DNA of 64,000 nt. Origin: Nocardioides gansuensis. Lineage in GTDB: Bacteria; Actinomycetota; Actinomycetes; Propionibacteriales; Nocardioidaceae. Below the pieces are notes generated by a model that searched no databases, was not told where the DNA came from, and saw nothing but the letters and a program-made list of their open reading frames with translations. A program made the position numbers and the translations under genes. The DNA lies in assembly GCF_003076135.1 (NCBI RefSeq), contig NZ_QDGZ01000004.1:248001-312000 (forward strand). The letters are read 5' to 3'. Positions within the stretch are counted from its first letter, which is position 1. The number at the start of each line of letters is the position of its first letter. This document shows positions 35,733 to 43,266 of this stretch, one piece after another.

Positions 35733-35864
35733 TCAGCCCTTCTTCGGGTGGATCTTGTCGGTGAAGGTGTCCTCGTGGGACTTCGCGCGCTTGTCGGCGC
35801 GCTTCTCCTTGATCGACTTGGTGGACTTTTTCGTCATGCCCTGACGCGGCGACTTGTCGCTCAT
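35733..35864 (-). CDS. 43-residue basic protein, widespread in actinobacteria
   Basis: A small gene, reading MSDKSPRQGMTKKSTKSIKE and ending DKIHPKKG, nearly half Lys, Arg and Ser. Very similar short proteins starting with SDKSPRQ-M-KKS are recalled from many actinobacterial genomes as hypothetical proteins, so it is likely real. The strong positive charge and lack of hydrophobic residues suggest an RNA- or ribosome-associated disordered protein; this is speculation. It ends three bases from the HIT gene stop on the other strand. No good Shine-Dalgarno sequence is present. Confidence 0.75.
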   Translation of the reverse strand: MSDKSPRQGMTKKSTKSIKEKRADKRAKSHEDTFTDKIHPKKG

Positions 35865-36010
35865 GGGGGATCCCGTCTGGGGAGCCGGGGTGGCTCCGCC
35901 CCGCCAGCCTACGCCTGCCCAAGAGGGTCATTGCCAACCGCGGCCCCGGGGAGGAACGTGGAAGTTCCGGCGGCGCCGCTGGGGCGCTGCCCCGACCAGC
36001 GGAGGCGGTC

Positions 36011-36631
36011 GTGTTCGCTCGCTCCACCACCATCATGGGCAACCCCGAGGCCATCGACCCGGGCATCGCCTACGTCCGCGACGAGGTCATGCCCTCGCTG
36101 CTCACCATCGAGGGCTGTGTCGGCCTCTCGATGCTCGTCGACCGCGACTCCGGTCAGTGCATCGTCACCACGTCCTGGCAGTCCGAGGAGGCGATGCGCT
36201 CCAGCGACCTGCACCTCCGGCCGATGCGCGAGCGCGCGGGCGAGCTGCTCGGCGGGCAGCCGCAGGTCGAGGAGTGGGAGATCGCCGTCATGCACCGGGA
36301 CCACCGGTCCAGCGAGGGCTCCTGCTGCCGGGTCGTCTGGATGCGCGCCAACCAGACCGACATGCACCGCGGCATCGACATCTACCGGATGTCGCTCCTG
36401 CCGCGGATCGAGTCGATGCCCGGCTTCTGCAGTGCCAGCCTGATGGTCAACCGCGAGCTGCAGCGCGCCTGCGCCACCACCACCTTCGACACCCGGGAGG
36501 CGATGGAGGCCGCCCGCGACGAGGCCTGGGCGATCCGGGAGGAAGGCGTGCGCGACGCCGGCGTCGACGTGCTCGACGTGGCCGAGTACGAGCTGTGCCT
36601 GGCGCACCTGCGGGTGCCCGAGCTGGTCTGA
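36011..36631 (+). CDS. Tandem ABM-like (dimeric alpha-beta barrel) protein
   Basis: This is a 206-residue protein with two similar halves of ferredoxin-like fold. The first has MFARSTTIMGNPEAIDPGIAYVRDEVMPSLLTIEGCVGLSML and TSWQSEEAMRSSD; the second has RVVWMRANQTDMHRGIDIY, MPGFCSASLMVN and ATTTFDTREAMEAARDEA. This matches antibiotic-biosynthesis-monooxygenase-type domains, which serve in varied small-molecule chemistry or none. Cofactor and substrate are unknown. It sits in the thrS cluster but has no known link to it. Confidence 0.72.
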   Translation: MFARSTTIMGNPEAIDPGIAYVRDEVMPSLLTIEGCVGLSMLVDRDSGQCIVTTSWQSEEAMRSSDLHLRPMRERAGELLGGQPQVEEWEIAVMHRDHRSSEGSCCRVVWMRANQTDMHRGIDIYRMSLLPRIESMPGFCSASLMVNRELQRACATTTFDTREAMEAARDEAWAIREEGVRDAGVDVLDVAEYELCLAHLRVPELV

Positions 36632-36660
36632 CCACACCCGAGCCTCCCGGCCGGCCCCGG

Positions 36661-36666
36661 TAGCGT
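36661..36666 (+). promoter_or_regulatory. Putative -10 before the inositol monophosphatase gene
   Basis: TAGCGT lies 8 bases before the GTG at 36675. Confidence 0.4.
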
Positions 36667-36674
36667 TCGGCAGC

Positions 36675-37430
36675 GTGAGAGACGAGCAGCTGGCCGCCGA
36701 CCTGGTCCGGGAGGCGGGCTCGCTCGCCGCCGCGATGCTCGCGGAGGGCCTCGACGTGGAGGCCAAGACCCACGTCTCCGACGTGGTCACCGCCGCCGAC
36801 AAGGCCGCCGAGCGACTCATCGTCGAGCGGCTGCGCGCCGAGCGGCCCGACGACGCCATCGTCGGGGAGGAGGGCACCGACCATCCCGGCACCAGCGGCC
36901 GCCAGTGGGTGATCGACCCCGTTGACGGCACCTACAACTTCCACCGCGGGCTCGACTGGTGGTGCTCGGCGCTCGCGCTCGCCGACGAGGAGGACGTCGT
37001 GCTCGGCGCGGTCCACCACCCCCGCAGCGGCACGACGTACGTCGGGGGGCCGGGGCTGCCGTCGACGCGCAACGGCGCCCCGCTGGCCAAGATCGGTGAC
37101 GTGCCGCTCGCGCGGGCCTGCGCCACGACATACCTCCACCCGCCGTTCTACGACGGCGAGGTCGGCGCCGCCTTCATGCGGGCGGTCTCCGGGGTCGCGA
37201 CGCTCCGGATGATGGGCTCGGGGAGCATGGACTGCATGGCGATCGCCCAGGGCCGGTGCGACGTGCTCTTCCAGCACACCGTGCCCGACTGGGACCGCCT
37301 CCCCGGGGCGGCGATCATCCGCGGCGCCGGGGGAGTGTCGCGCGTCGTGCACGCCGCAGGGGTCGACTGGCATGTCGCGGGCGCGCCCACGGCGGTCGAG
37401 GAAGCCTGCGCCGCGCTCCTCAGCCGATAG
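36675..37430 (+). CDS. Inositol monophosphatase family protein
   Basis: This is a 251-residue magnesium-dependent phosphatase. The metal-binding motifs are VGEEG near residue 66, WVIDPVDGTYNF near 78-89 and the C-terminal WDRLPGAAIIRGAGG. IMPase relatives hydrolyse inositol-1-phosphate, histidinol phosphate or PAP. Next to pgsA, supply of inositol for phosphatidylinositol is plausible; a histidinol-phosphatase role is also possible since the his operon here lacks one. Its stop overlaps the -10 of pgsA. Confidence 0.9.
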   Translation: MRDEQLAADLVREAGSLAAAMLAEGLDVEAKTHVSDVVTAADKAAERLIVERLRAERPDDAIVGEEGTDHPGTSGRQWVIDPVDGTYNFHRGLDWWCSALALADEEDVVLGAVHHPRSGTTYVGGPGLPSTRNGAPLAKIGDVPLARACATTYLHPPFYDGEVGAAFMRAVSGVATLRMMGSGSMDCMAIAQGRCDVLFQHTVPDWDRLPGAAIIRGAGGVSRVVHAAGVDWHVAGAPTAVEEACAALLSR

Positions 37431-37433
37431 CCT
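37428..37433 (+). promoter_or_regulatory. Putative -10 of a leaderless pgsA promoter
   Basis: TAGCCT overlaps the inositol monophosphatase stop codon and lies 6 bases before the GTG at 37440. Confidence 0.45.
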
Positions 37434-37439
37434 GCGCCC

Positions 37440-38063
37440 GTGCTGGACCGATTCAAGAGCTTCTGGCAGGGCGTCGTCCTCGCGCCGATCATCAACCTCT
37501 TCATCCGGCTCGGCATAAGCCCGGACGCGGTGACGCTGGTGGGCACGCTCGGTGTCTCCGCCGGCGCCCTCGCCTTCTTCCCGCGCGGGCTGCTCTGGGA
37601 GGGCGTGCTCGTCATCACGGCGTTCGTCTTCGGGGACCTGATCGACGGTGCGATGGCCCGCAAGATCGGCCGCAAGGACACCTTCGGCGCCTTCCTCGAC
37701 TCCACCCTCGACCGGATCGGCGACGGGGCGATCTTCGGCGGGCTGGCGCTCTACTTCGCCTGGGTGGCCGAGGACCGGCTCTATCTCGCGCTCAGCCTCG
37801 TCTGCCTGGTGATGGGGTCGGTGACCTCCTACGCGCGGGCGCGCGGCGAGGGCCTGGGATACGTCGCGAAGACTGGCATCGCGGAGCGTGCGGACCGCCT
37901 CGTCGCGATCCTGGCGATGACGTTCTTCGGCGACCTGCTCGACCTGCCGATCCTCTACGAAGTCACCCTCTGGGCGCTCGCGATCGCCTCGACGATCACC
38001 GTCGCGCAGCGGGTGCTCCTGGTGCGCAGCCAGGCCCTCGCAGGCGGGCCGTCCGAGGCCTGA
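37440..38063 (+). CDS. pgsA: CDP-alcohol phosphatidyltransferase, probable phosphatidylinositol-phosphate synthase
   Basis: This is a 207-residue membrane enzyme. The full CDP-alcohol motif D-x2-D-G-x2-A-R-x8-G-x3-D-x3-D is present with Asp66, Asp69, Asp87 and Asp91 and Gly83. Six hydrophobic segments follow the family. By position (thrS-HIT-pgsA), it corresponds to mycobacterial PgsA1, which makes phosphatidylinositol phosphate. In mycobacteria, patA and pimA follow; here pdxS follows directly, so the mannoside genes are not in this cluster. Confidence 0.9.
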   Translation: MLDRFKSFWQGVVLAPIINLFIRLGISPDAVTLVGTLGVSAGALAFFPRGLLWEGVLVITAFVFGDLIDGAMARKIGRKDTFGAFLDSTLDRIGDGAIFGGLALYFAWVAEDRLYLALSLVCLVMGSVTSYARARGEGLGYVAKTGIAERADRLVAILAMTFFGDLLDLPILYEVTLWALAIASTITVAQRVLLVRSQALAGGPSEA

Positions 38064-38094
38064 TCCCGATGCGGGCGGCGGGGTGCGCTCGCCG

Positions 38095-38100
38095 TACGAT
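38095..38100 (+). promoter_or_regulatory. Putative -10 of a leaderless pdxS promoter
   Basis: TACGAT lies 6 bases before the pdxS ATG, with no Shine-Dalgarno sequence. Confidence 0.5.
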
Positions 38101-38106
38101 TGAGCC

Positions 38107-39015
38107 ATGGCTGAACCCACCCCCGCTGAGACCCCCACCACCGGCACCTCGCGCGTGAAGCGCGGCATGGCCGAGATGCTCAAGGGCGGCGTGATCATGG
38201 ACGTCGTCACCCCCGAGCAGGCGAAGATCGCCGAGGACGCCGGCGCGGTCGCCGTGATGGCGCTCGAGCGCGTGCCCGCCGACATCCGGGCCCAAGGTGG
38301 CGTGAGCCGGATGAGCGACCCCGACATGATCGACGGCATCATCGAGGCCGTCTCGATCCCGGTGATGGCCAAGGCCCGCATCGGCCACTTCGCCGAGGCG
38401 CAGGTCCTGCAGTCGCTCGGTGTCGACTACATCGACGAGTCCGAGGTGCTGACCCCGGCCGACTACGCCAACCACATCGACAAGTGGCAGTTCACCGTGC
38501 CGTTCGTGTGCGGTGCGACCAACCTGGGTGAGGCGCTGCGCCGCATCACCGAGGGCGCCGCGATGATCCGCTCCAAGGGCGAGGCCGGCACCGGCGACGT
38601 CTCCAACGCGGTCACCCATATGCGCACCATCCGTGCCGAGCTCCGCCGCCTCCACGGCCTGCCTGAGGACGAGCTCTACGTCGCCGCCAAGGAGCTGCAG
38701 GCTCCCTACGAGCTGGTCAAGGAGGTCGCCGCGGCCGGCAAGCTGCCCGTGGTCCTCTTCACCGCCGGCGGCATCGCCACCCCGGCCGACGCCGCGATGA
38801 TGATGCAGCTGGGCGCCGAGGGCGTCTTCGTCGGCTCGGGCATCTTCAAGTCCGGCAACCCGGCCCAGCGCGCCGAGGCGATCGTCAAGGCGACGACGTT
38901 CTACGACGACCCCGACGTGGTCGCCAAGGTCTCGCGCGGCCTCGGCGAGGCGATGGTGGGCATCAACGTCGACGAGATTCCCCAGCCGCATCGCCTGGCC
39001 GAGCGCGGCTGGTGA
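38107..39015 (+). CDS. pdxS: Pyridoxal 5'-phosphate synthase, PdxS subunit
   Basis: This is a 302-residue (beta-alpha)8 synthase that makes PLP from ribose 5-phosphate, glyceraldehyde 3-phosphate and ammonia from PdxT. The Schiff-base lysine region [13 protein letters not shown] is near residue 93, the second conserved Lys is in [13 protein letters not shown], and the phosphate loops [13 protein letters not shown] and VFVGSGIF are intact. Its partner pdxT is about 1.5 kb downstream, separated by two genes. The stop overlaps the next gene (GTGA). Confidence 0.97.
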   Translation: MAEPTPAETPTTGTSRVKRGMAEMLKGGVIMDVVTPEQAKIAEDAGAVAVMALERVPADIRAQGGVSRMSDPDMIDGIIEAVSIPVMAKARIGHFAEAQVLQSLGVDYIDESEVLTPADYANHIDKWQFTVPFVCGATNLGEALRRITEGAAMIRSKGEAGTGDVSNAVTHMRTIRAELRRLHGLPEDELYVAAKELQAPYELVKEVAAAGKLPVVLFTAGGIATPADAAMMMQLGAEGVFVGSGIFKSGNPAQRAEAIVKATTFYDDPDVVAKVSRGLGEAMVGINVDEIPQPHRLAERGW

Positions 39016-39572
39016 TCCCGCCCGCACCGGGGCGCGTCGAGCGCGCGGAGCGCGAGCTCCGCGACTTCGCGCGCCTGCAGGTGCGAGCCGGACTGCTCTC
39101 GCCGGAGGCGCAGTACGCCGAGGTGTCGGCCGCCGTCGCGGCCGAGCTGCCGCACACCGACGCGTCGGTGCTCGCCCGCGCCTGGCTGGCGGCGGCCCGC
39201 AAGGAGCTCGACGCCGAGGCCGCCGGCTGGCCGGCGGTGACCGACCACGACCGGCTGGCGGCCGTGTTCGCCGAGTGCACGGAGCACGACGTTCCGGTGC
39301 TCCAGGGCGTCGAGGACCACTGGGTCGCCAAGCGGTTCCTCGACGCGGCCGACCCCAAGCCGCGCGGCGTCGTGTGGTTCACCCAGCCCGACGTCTGGCA
39401 CGCGATCGACGAGGGCATGCTCGAGGTCAACCTCTGGCACGGCGACACGGCCAACGCCGCCCCGGGCGACCCGCTGCTGACCGCGGTGCTCTCGTGCTTC
39501 GAGCGCCACGGGCTGCGGGCCCACTTCGACGAGGGTCGGATCGAGGTCGCCGCGCACTGGCAGCGGCGCTGA
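39012..39572 (+). CDS. Hypothetical protein, possibly DUF6891
   Basis: This is a 186-residue soluble protein. The opening [34 protein letters not shown] and the later [28 protein letters not shown] recall DUF6891 proteins from memory, but this is not certain. [10 protein letters not shown] segment ends it. It is translationally coupled to pdxS (GTG over TGA), so it may be co-produced, yet nothing ties it to vitamin B6. Confidence 0.6.
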   Translation: MIPPAPGRVERAERELRDFARLQVRAGLLSPEAQYAEVSAAVAAELPHTDASVLARAWLAAARKELDAEAAGWPAVTDHDRLAAVFAECTEHDVPVLQGVEDHWVAKRFLDAADPKPRGVVWFTQPDVWHAIDEGMLEVNLWHGDTANAAPGDPLLTAVLSCFERHGLRAHFDEGRIEVAAHWQRR

Positions 39573-39642
39573 CCCCGGCCTGTTCGCCTCCCGGTCGCGT
39601 CGTCGTCGCCCTCCGGACCACCGGGTCGAGCAGGCTGCCCGG

Positions 39643-40518
39643 ATGCCCCGCCTGCTCTGGATGGACCGCCTCCGTGGCGCCGCCATCCTCGCGGTCGTCC
39701 TCTTCCACGCAGAGCTGCAGGCGGTCGGAGCCACCGGTGACCAGCTGCCCGTGGTGCACGCGGTCAACGGGGTCGTCGGGCCCGTGCGGATGCCGATGCT
39801 GGTGCTGCTCTCCGGCATGCTGCTGGCTCCTGCGCTGCGGAAGCCGCGGAGCCGCTACGTCGACGGCAAGCTGCGCACCCTGCTCTGGCCCTACCTGGTC
39901 TGGTCGGCCCTCGACCTCGCCCAGCTGCAGTGGCGGCTCGTCCAGGCGGGGGAGTCCCTCGACTGGCCGTGGGTGGCGCGGGTCCTCTACGACCCGCCGA
40001 CCTACCTGTGGTTCCTGGCCTTCCTCCTCGTCTACTACCTCGTCGCGATGGTCCTGCCCGCCCCTGCCCGCACCGCGGCTGCCCCGGTGGCCCTGGGCCT
40101 CGCGGTGCTCGTCCCGGAGGACTGGCAGCGCCTGGTGTGGCTCTTCGGCTGGTTCCTGACCGGCGACGTCCTCGGCCGCCTGGTGCTCGGGCGTCTGGCA
40201 CCGCGCGTGTCCCGGGGCGTCGACCCCCTGGCGTACGTCGGGCGCAGCTCGATCGTCTTCTACGTCAGCCACCTGGTGGTGGCGATCTTCGTGACCGACC
40301 GGCTCACCGCGCGGGGCGTCGACGACGCGCTGCCGGTGTTCCTCGCCTGTGTCGTGGTGCCGCTCGCCGTGGGCTGGGCCCTCGTCGAGGCCAGGCGGCA
40401 CCCGGCGGTGGCCGCGCTCTTCGAGTGGCCGTTCGGGGCTCGCCGGTCCGCCGCACTACGATCCTCCGGTGCCCACGACCGGACAGCCCAGGATCGGAGT
40501 CTTCGCCCTGCAGGGTGA
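39643..40518 (+). CDS. Acyltransferase 3 family membrane protein
   Basis: This is a 291-residue integral membrane protein with about ten hydrophobic segments. The opening [22 protein letters not shown] is the acyltransferase-3 signature with the catalytic-region His near residue 22. Such enzymes O-acetylate or acylate cell-surface sugars. It lies between pdxS and pdxT. Its last 50 bases overlap the start of pdxT in another frame. Confidence 0.85.
   Translation: MPRLLWMDRLRGAAILAVVLFHAELQAVGATGDQLPVVHAVNGVVGPVRMPMLVLLSGMLLAPALRKPRSRYVDGKLRTLLWPYLVWSALDLAQLQWRLVQAGESLDWPWVARVLYDPPTYLWFLAFLLVYYLVAMVLPAPARTAAAPVALGLAVLVPEDWQRLVWLFGWFLTGDVLGRLVLGRLAPRVSRGVDPLAYVGRSSIVFYVSHLVVAIFVTDRLTARGVDDALPVFLACVVVPLAVGWALVEARRHPAVAALFEWPFGARRSAALRSSGAHDRTAQDRSLRPAG
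40457..40462 (+). promoter_or_regulatory. Putative -10 of a leaderless pdxT promoter inside the acyltransferase gene
   Basis: TACGAT lies 6 bases before the pdxT GTG and within the end of the acyltransferase coding region. Confidence 0.45.
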
Positions 40519-41077
40519 CGTCCGCGAGCATCTCGCGACGTTGCGCAGCCTCGGGTGCGAGGCGATCGGCGTACGCCGGCCGGAGGAGCTCGCGACCTGC
40601 GACGCGCTGGTGATCCCGGGCGGGGAGTCGACCACAATGGCCAAGCTCGCGCGGATCTTCGGCCTGATGGACCCGATCCGGGAGCGGATCGCCGGCGGGA
40701 TGCCGGCCTTCGGCACCTGCGCCGGGATGATCATGCTCGCCGACCGCATCGTCGACGGCGCGGTCGGCCAGGAGACGCTCGGCGGCCTCGACATCACCGT
40801 CCGGCGCAACGCGTTCGGGCGCCAGGTCGACTCCTTCGAGGGCAACCTGCACATGACGGGCATCGAGGGACCGGTGCACGGCGTCTTCATCCGGGCCCCC
40901 TGGGTCGAGGAGGTCGGGCCCGGCGTCGAGGTGCTGGCTCGGGTCGAGGGCGGGGAGGCCGCGGGTAGGATCGTGGCCGTCCGCCAGGGCGCGCTGATGG
41001 CGACCTCCTTCCACCCCGAGGTCGGCGACGACGCCCGGGTCCACGGGCTGTTCGTGGACCTGGTCCGCGGCGCCTGA
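40469..41077 (+). CDS. pdxT: Pyridoxal 5'-phosphate synthase glutaminase, PdxT subunit
   Basis: This is a 202-residue class I glutaminase that feeds ammonia to Pdx[14 protein letters not shown] opens it; [21 protein letters not shown] with the nucleophile Cys near residue 84, and the terminal SFHPEVGDD with the His/Glu of the triad are all present. GTG at 40469 gives the normal N-terminus. It overlaps the acyltransferase gene by 50 bases in another frame. Confidence 0.96.
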   Translation: MPTTGQPRIGVFALQGDVREHLATLRSLGCEAIGVRRPEELATCDALVIPGGESTTMAKLARIFGLMDPIRERIAGGMPAFGTCAGMIMLADRIVDGAVGQETLGGLDITVRRNAFGRQVDSFEGNLHMTGIEGPVHGVFIRAPWVEEVGPGVEVLARVEGGEAAGRIVAVRQGALMATSFHPEVGDDARVHGLFVDLVRGA

Positions 41078-41112
41078 CGGCACGCCGTACCACCAAGACA
41101 GAAGAGGGACTT

Positions 41113-41877
<765 letters not shown>

Positions 41878-41971
41878 GCGCTTCCGGCGCCCCACCCCCG
41901 GGTTCCCCGGCTCCGGGTCGCCGCCGCGCCCGGGCCCCGCGCCGTACCGCCCCCTGGCTCCCCGAACGTGC

Positions 41972-42047
41972 GCTGTAACGCCGGGTTAGCGCCTGTTCTA
42001 CCCATGAAATTTCATGGGCCCTACAAGCTCTAACCCGGCGTTACAGC
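41972..42047. repeat. 76-bp nested palindrome, copy 1
   Basis: Outer arms GCTGTAACGCCGGGTTAG (41972-41989) and its exact complement (42030-42047) enclose 11-base spacers and a perfect inner palindrome CCCATGAAATTTCATGGG (42001-42018). The whole could form a long nested hairpin or a cruciform. It lies downstream of yebC and 72 bases before the flanked gene. Confidence 0.9.
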
Positions 42048-42060
42048 ACGCCTTGCCGCG

Positions 42061-42071
42061 TTGTCCACAGG
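42061..42071 (+). promoter_or_regulatory. TTGTCCACAGG element (DnaA-box-like) upstream of the flanked gene
   Basis: TTGTCCACA equals the actinobacterial DnaA-box consensus as recalled from Streptomyces. The element ends 48 bases before the ATG at 42120. A second copy at 54415-54425 is in the same relative position to another gene. Confidence 0.5.
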
Positions 42072-42119
42072 CGCGAAGAGACGGGAGTACGCCGCCGCGC
42101 GGGCGGGCAGCTATCTCGC

Positions 42120-43130
42120 ATGTACCTACCGGTCCGCGCCCAGTTGGCGTCCCAGCACGGCTTGCTCACCTATGCCCAGGCCCACAGGGCCGGGTTGACG
42201 AACAGCGATCTGCGGCGCCTGCTGAAGGCGAAGAGACTCGTGCCGGTGCGCTGGGGTGTGTACGCCGATGCGGAAGCCTGGGACGCGCTGGACGAGTTCC
42301 GCGGCCGGCCGATGCTGCGCATCCGGGCCACGGCCCTCACCCTCAGGTCGAGCGCGTACGTGTTCAGCCACGACTCCGCAGCGATCCCCCAGGAGATGGG
42401 GGCGCCGGACCCTCGGACCGCCCATGTGCACGTGACCCGGCCGAAAGTGCATGGCGACGCGGTCCGGGCCGGCGTGAAGCACCATCGGGCGCCGTTCATC
42501 GAGGCTGAGGTCGTCGAGAAGGACGACCTGCGGATGCTCGGGATGGCGCGCACGGCGCTCGACATGGCCCGTGAGCACGGCCGGGCTGCGGGGCTGGCCG
42601 CGTGCGACGCGGCGCTCCGCGCGGGAGTCCCCCGGGCTGCTCTGGTGGAGTGCTTCGAGCGCATGGGCTGCTGGCCCGAGAGCCGAGTGATCAGGTGGTG
42701 CATCGAGAACGCCGACGATGGTGCCCAGACCTACCTCGAGTCGCAGACGCGCGAGTTCGTGCTCGAGCTCGGGATCGGCACTCCGCAGACCCAGTTCGGC
42801 CTGCACGCCGACGGTCGGACGGTGTGGTGCGACATCCGCGTCCATCGCCACATCTTCGAGCCGGACGGTCACCTCAAGTACCTCCCCGGCAACCCCTCCG
42901 GCCTGGACCCCGACGCGGTCCTCTGGGAGGAGAAGAAGCGGCAGGACTTCGTCTCCGGATTCAAGCTGGGCGTCTCACGCATCACCGCGTTCGACATGGG
43001 AGCGGGCCGCGAGGCTGCCATCCGGCGAGTGGGCCGGGAGTACGCCGACACGTGTCGGCGGTTCGGCACGGACATCTCCGACCTCGCGCTGTACATCGTG
43101 ACCCGGCAGCGGCGTCCCTGGGCCAGCTGA
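42120..43130 (+). CDS. AbiEi-type HTH plus DUF559/Vsr-like domain protein between two palindromes
   Basis: This is a 336-residue protein. Residues 8-55 (QHGLLTYAQAHRAGLTNSDL, then RRLLKAKRLVPVRWGVYA) match the winged-helix AbiEi antitoxin N-terminal domain. Residues 205-310 resemble the DUF559/MTES_1575 branch of the Vsr-like endonuclease fold: an ESQTRE helix, CDIRV with Asp, IFEPDGHLKY with Glu, Asp and Lys, and KRQDFVSGFKLGVSRITAF. No partner AbiEii toxin gene is adjacent, so a classical type IV toxin-antitoxin pair is not supported. No ribosome-binding site is clear. It breaks the conserved yebC-ruvC order. Confidence 0.75.
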   Translation: MYLPVRAQLASQHGLLTYAQAHRAGLTNSDLRRLLKAKRLVPVRWGVYADAEAWDALDEFRGRPMLRIRATALTLRSSAYVFSHDSAAIPQEMGAPDPRTAHVHVTRPKVHGDAVRAGVKHHRAPFIEAEVVEKDDLRMLGMARTALDMAREHGRAAGLAACDAALRAGVPRAALVECFERMGCWPESRVIRWCIENADDGAQTYLESQTREFVLELGIGTPQTQFGLHADGRTVWCDIRVHRHIFEPDGHLKYLPGNPSGLDPDAVLWEEKKRQDFVSGFKLGVSRITAFDMGAGREAAIRRVGREYADTCRRFGTDISDLALYIVTRQRRPWAS

Positions 43131-43167
43131 CGACCGATCCAGGGGGCTCCGGCGGCTCTCATCGCGA

Positions 43168-43243
43168 GCTGTAACGCCGGGTTAGCGCTTGTAGTACCCA
43201 TGAAATTCCATGGGGTCTACAGCATCTAACCCGGCGTTACAGC
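43168..43243. repeat. 76-bp nested palindrome, copy 2
   Basis: The same 18-base outer arms (43168-43185 and 43226-43243) and the inner palindrome with one change (43197-43214). The spacers differ from copy 1 but here add a symmetrical TGTAG/CTACA pairing. It lies between the flanked gene and the convergent phoX end. Confidence 0.9.
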
Positions 43244-43266
43244 CGGAGGTGGTGGCCGGCCCGGGG

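Noticed and set aside
42061..42069. Replication origin suggested by a DnaA-box match
   Set aside because: A single box with no cluster, no dnaA/dnaN genes and no AT-rich unwinding region.
42120..43130. Type IV toxin-antitoxin AbiE system
   Set aside because: Only an AbiEi-like N-terminal domain is present; no AbiEii nucleotidyltransferase gene is adjacent.
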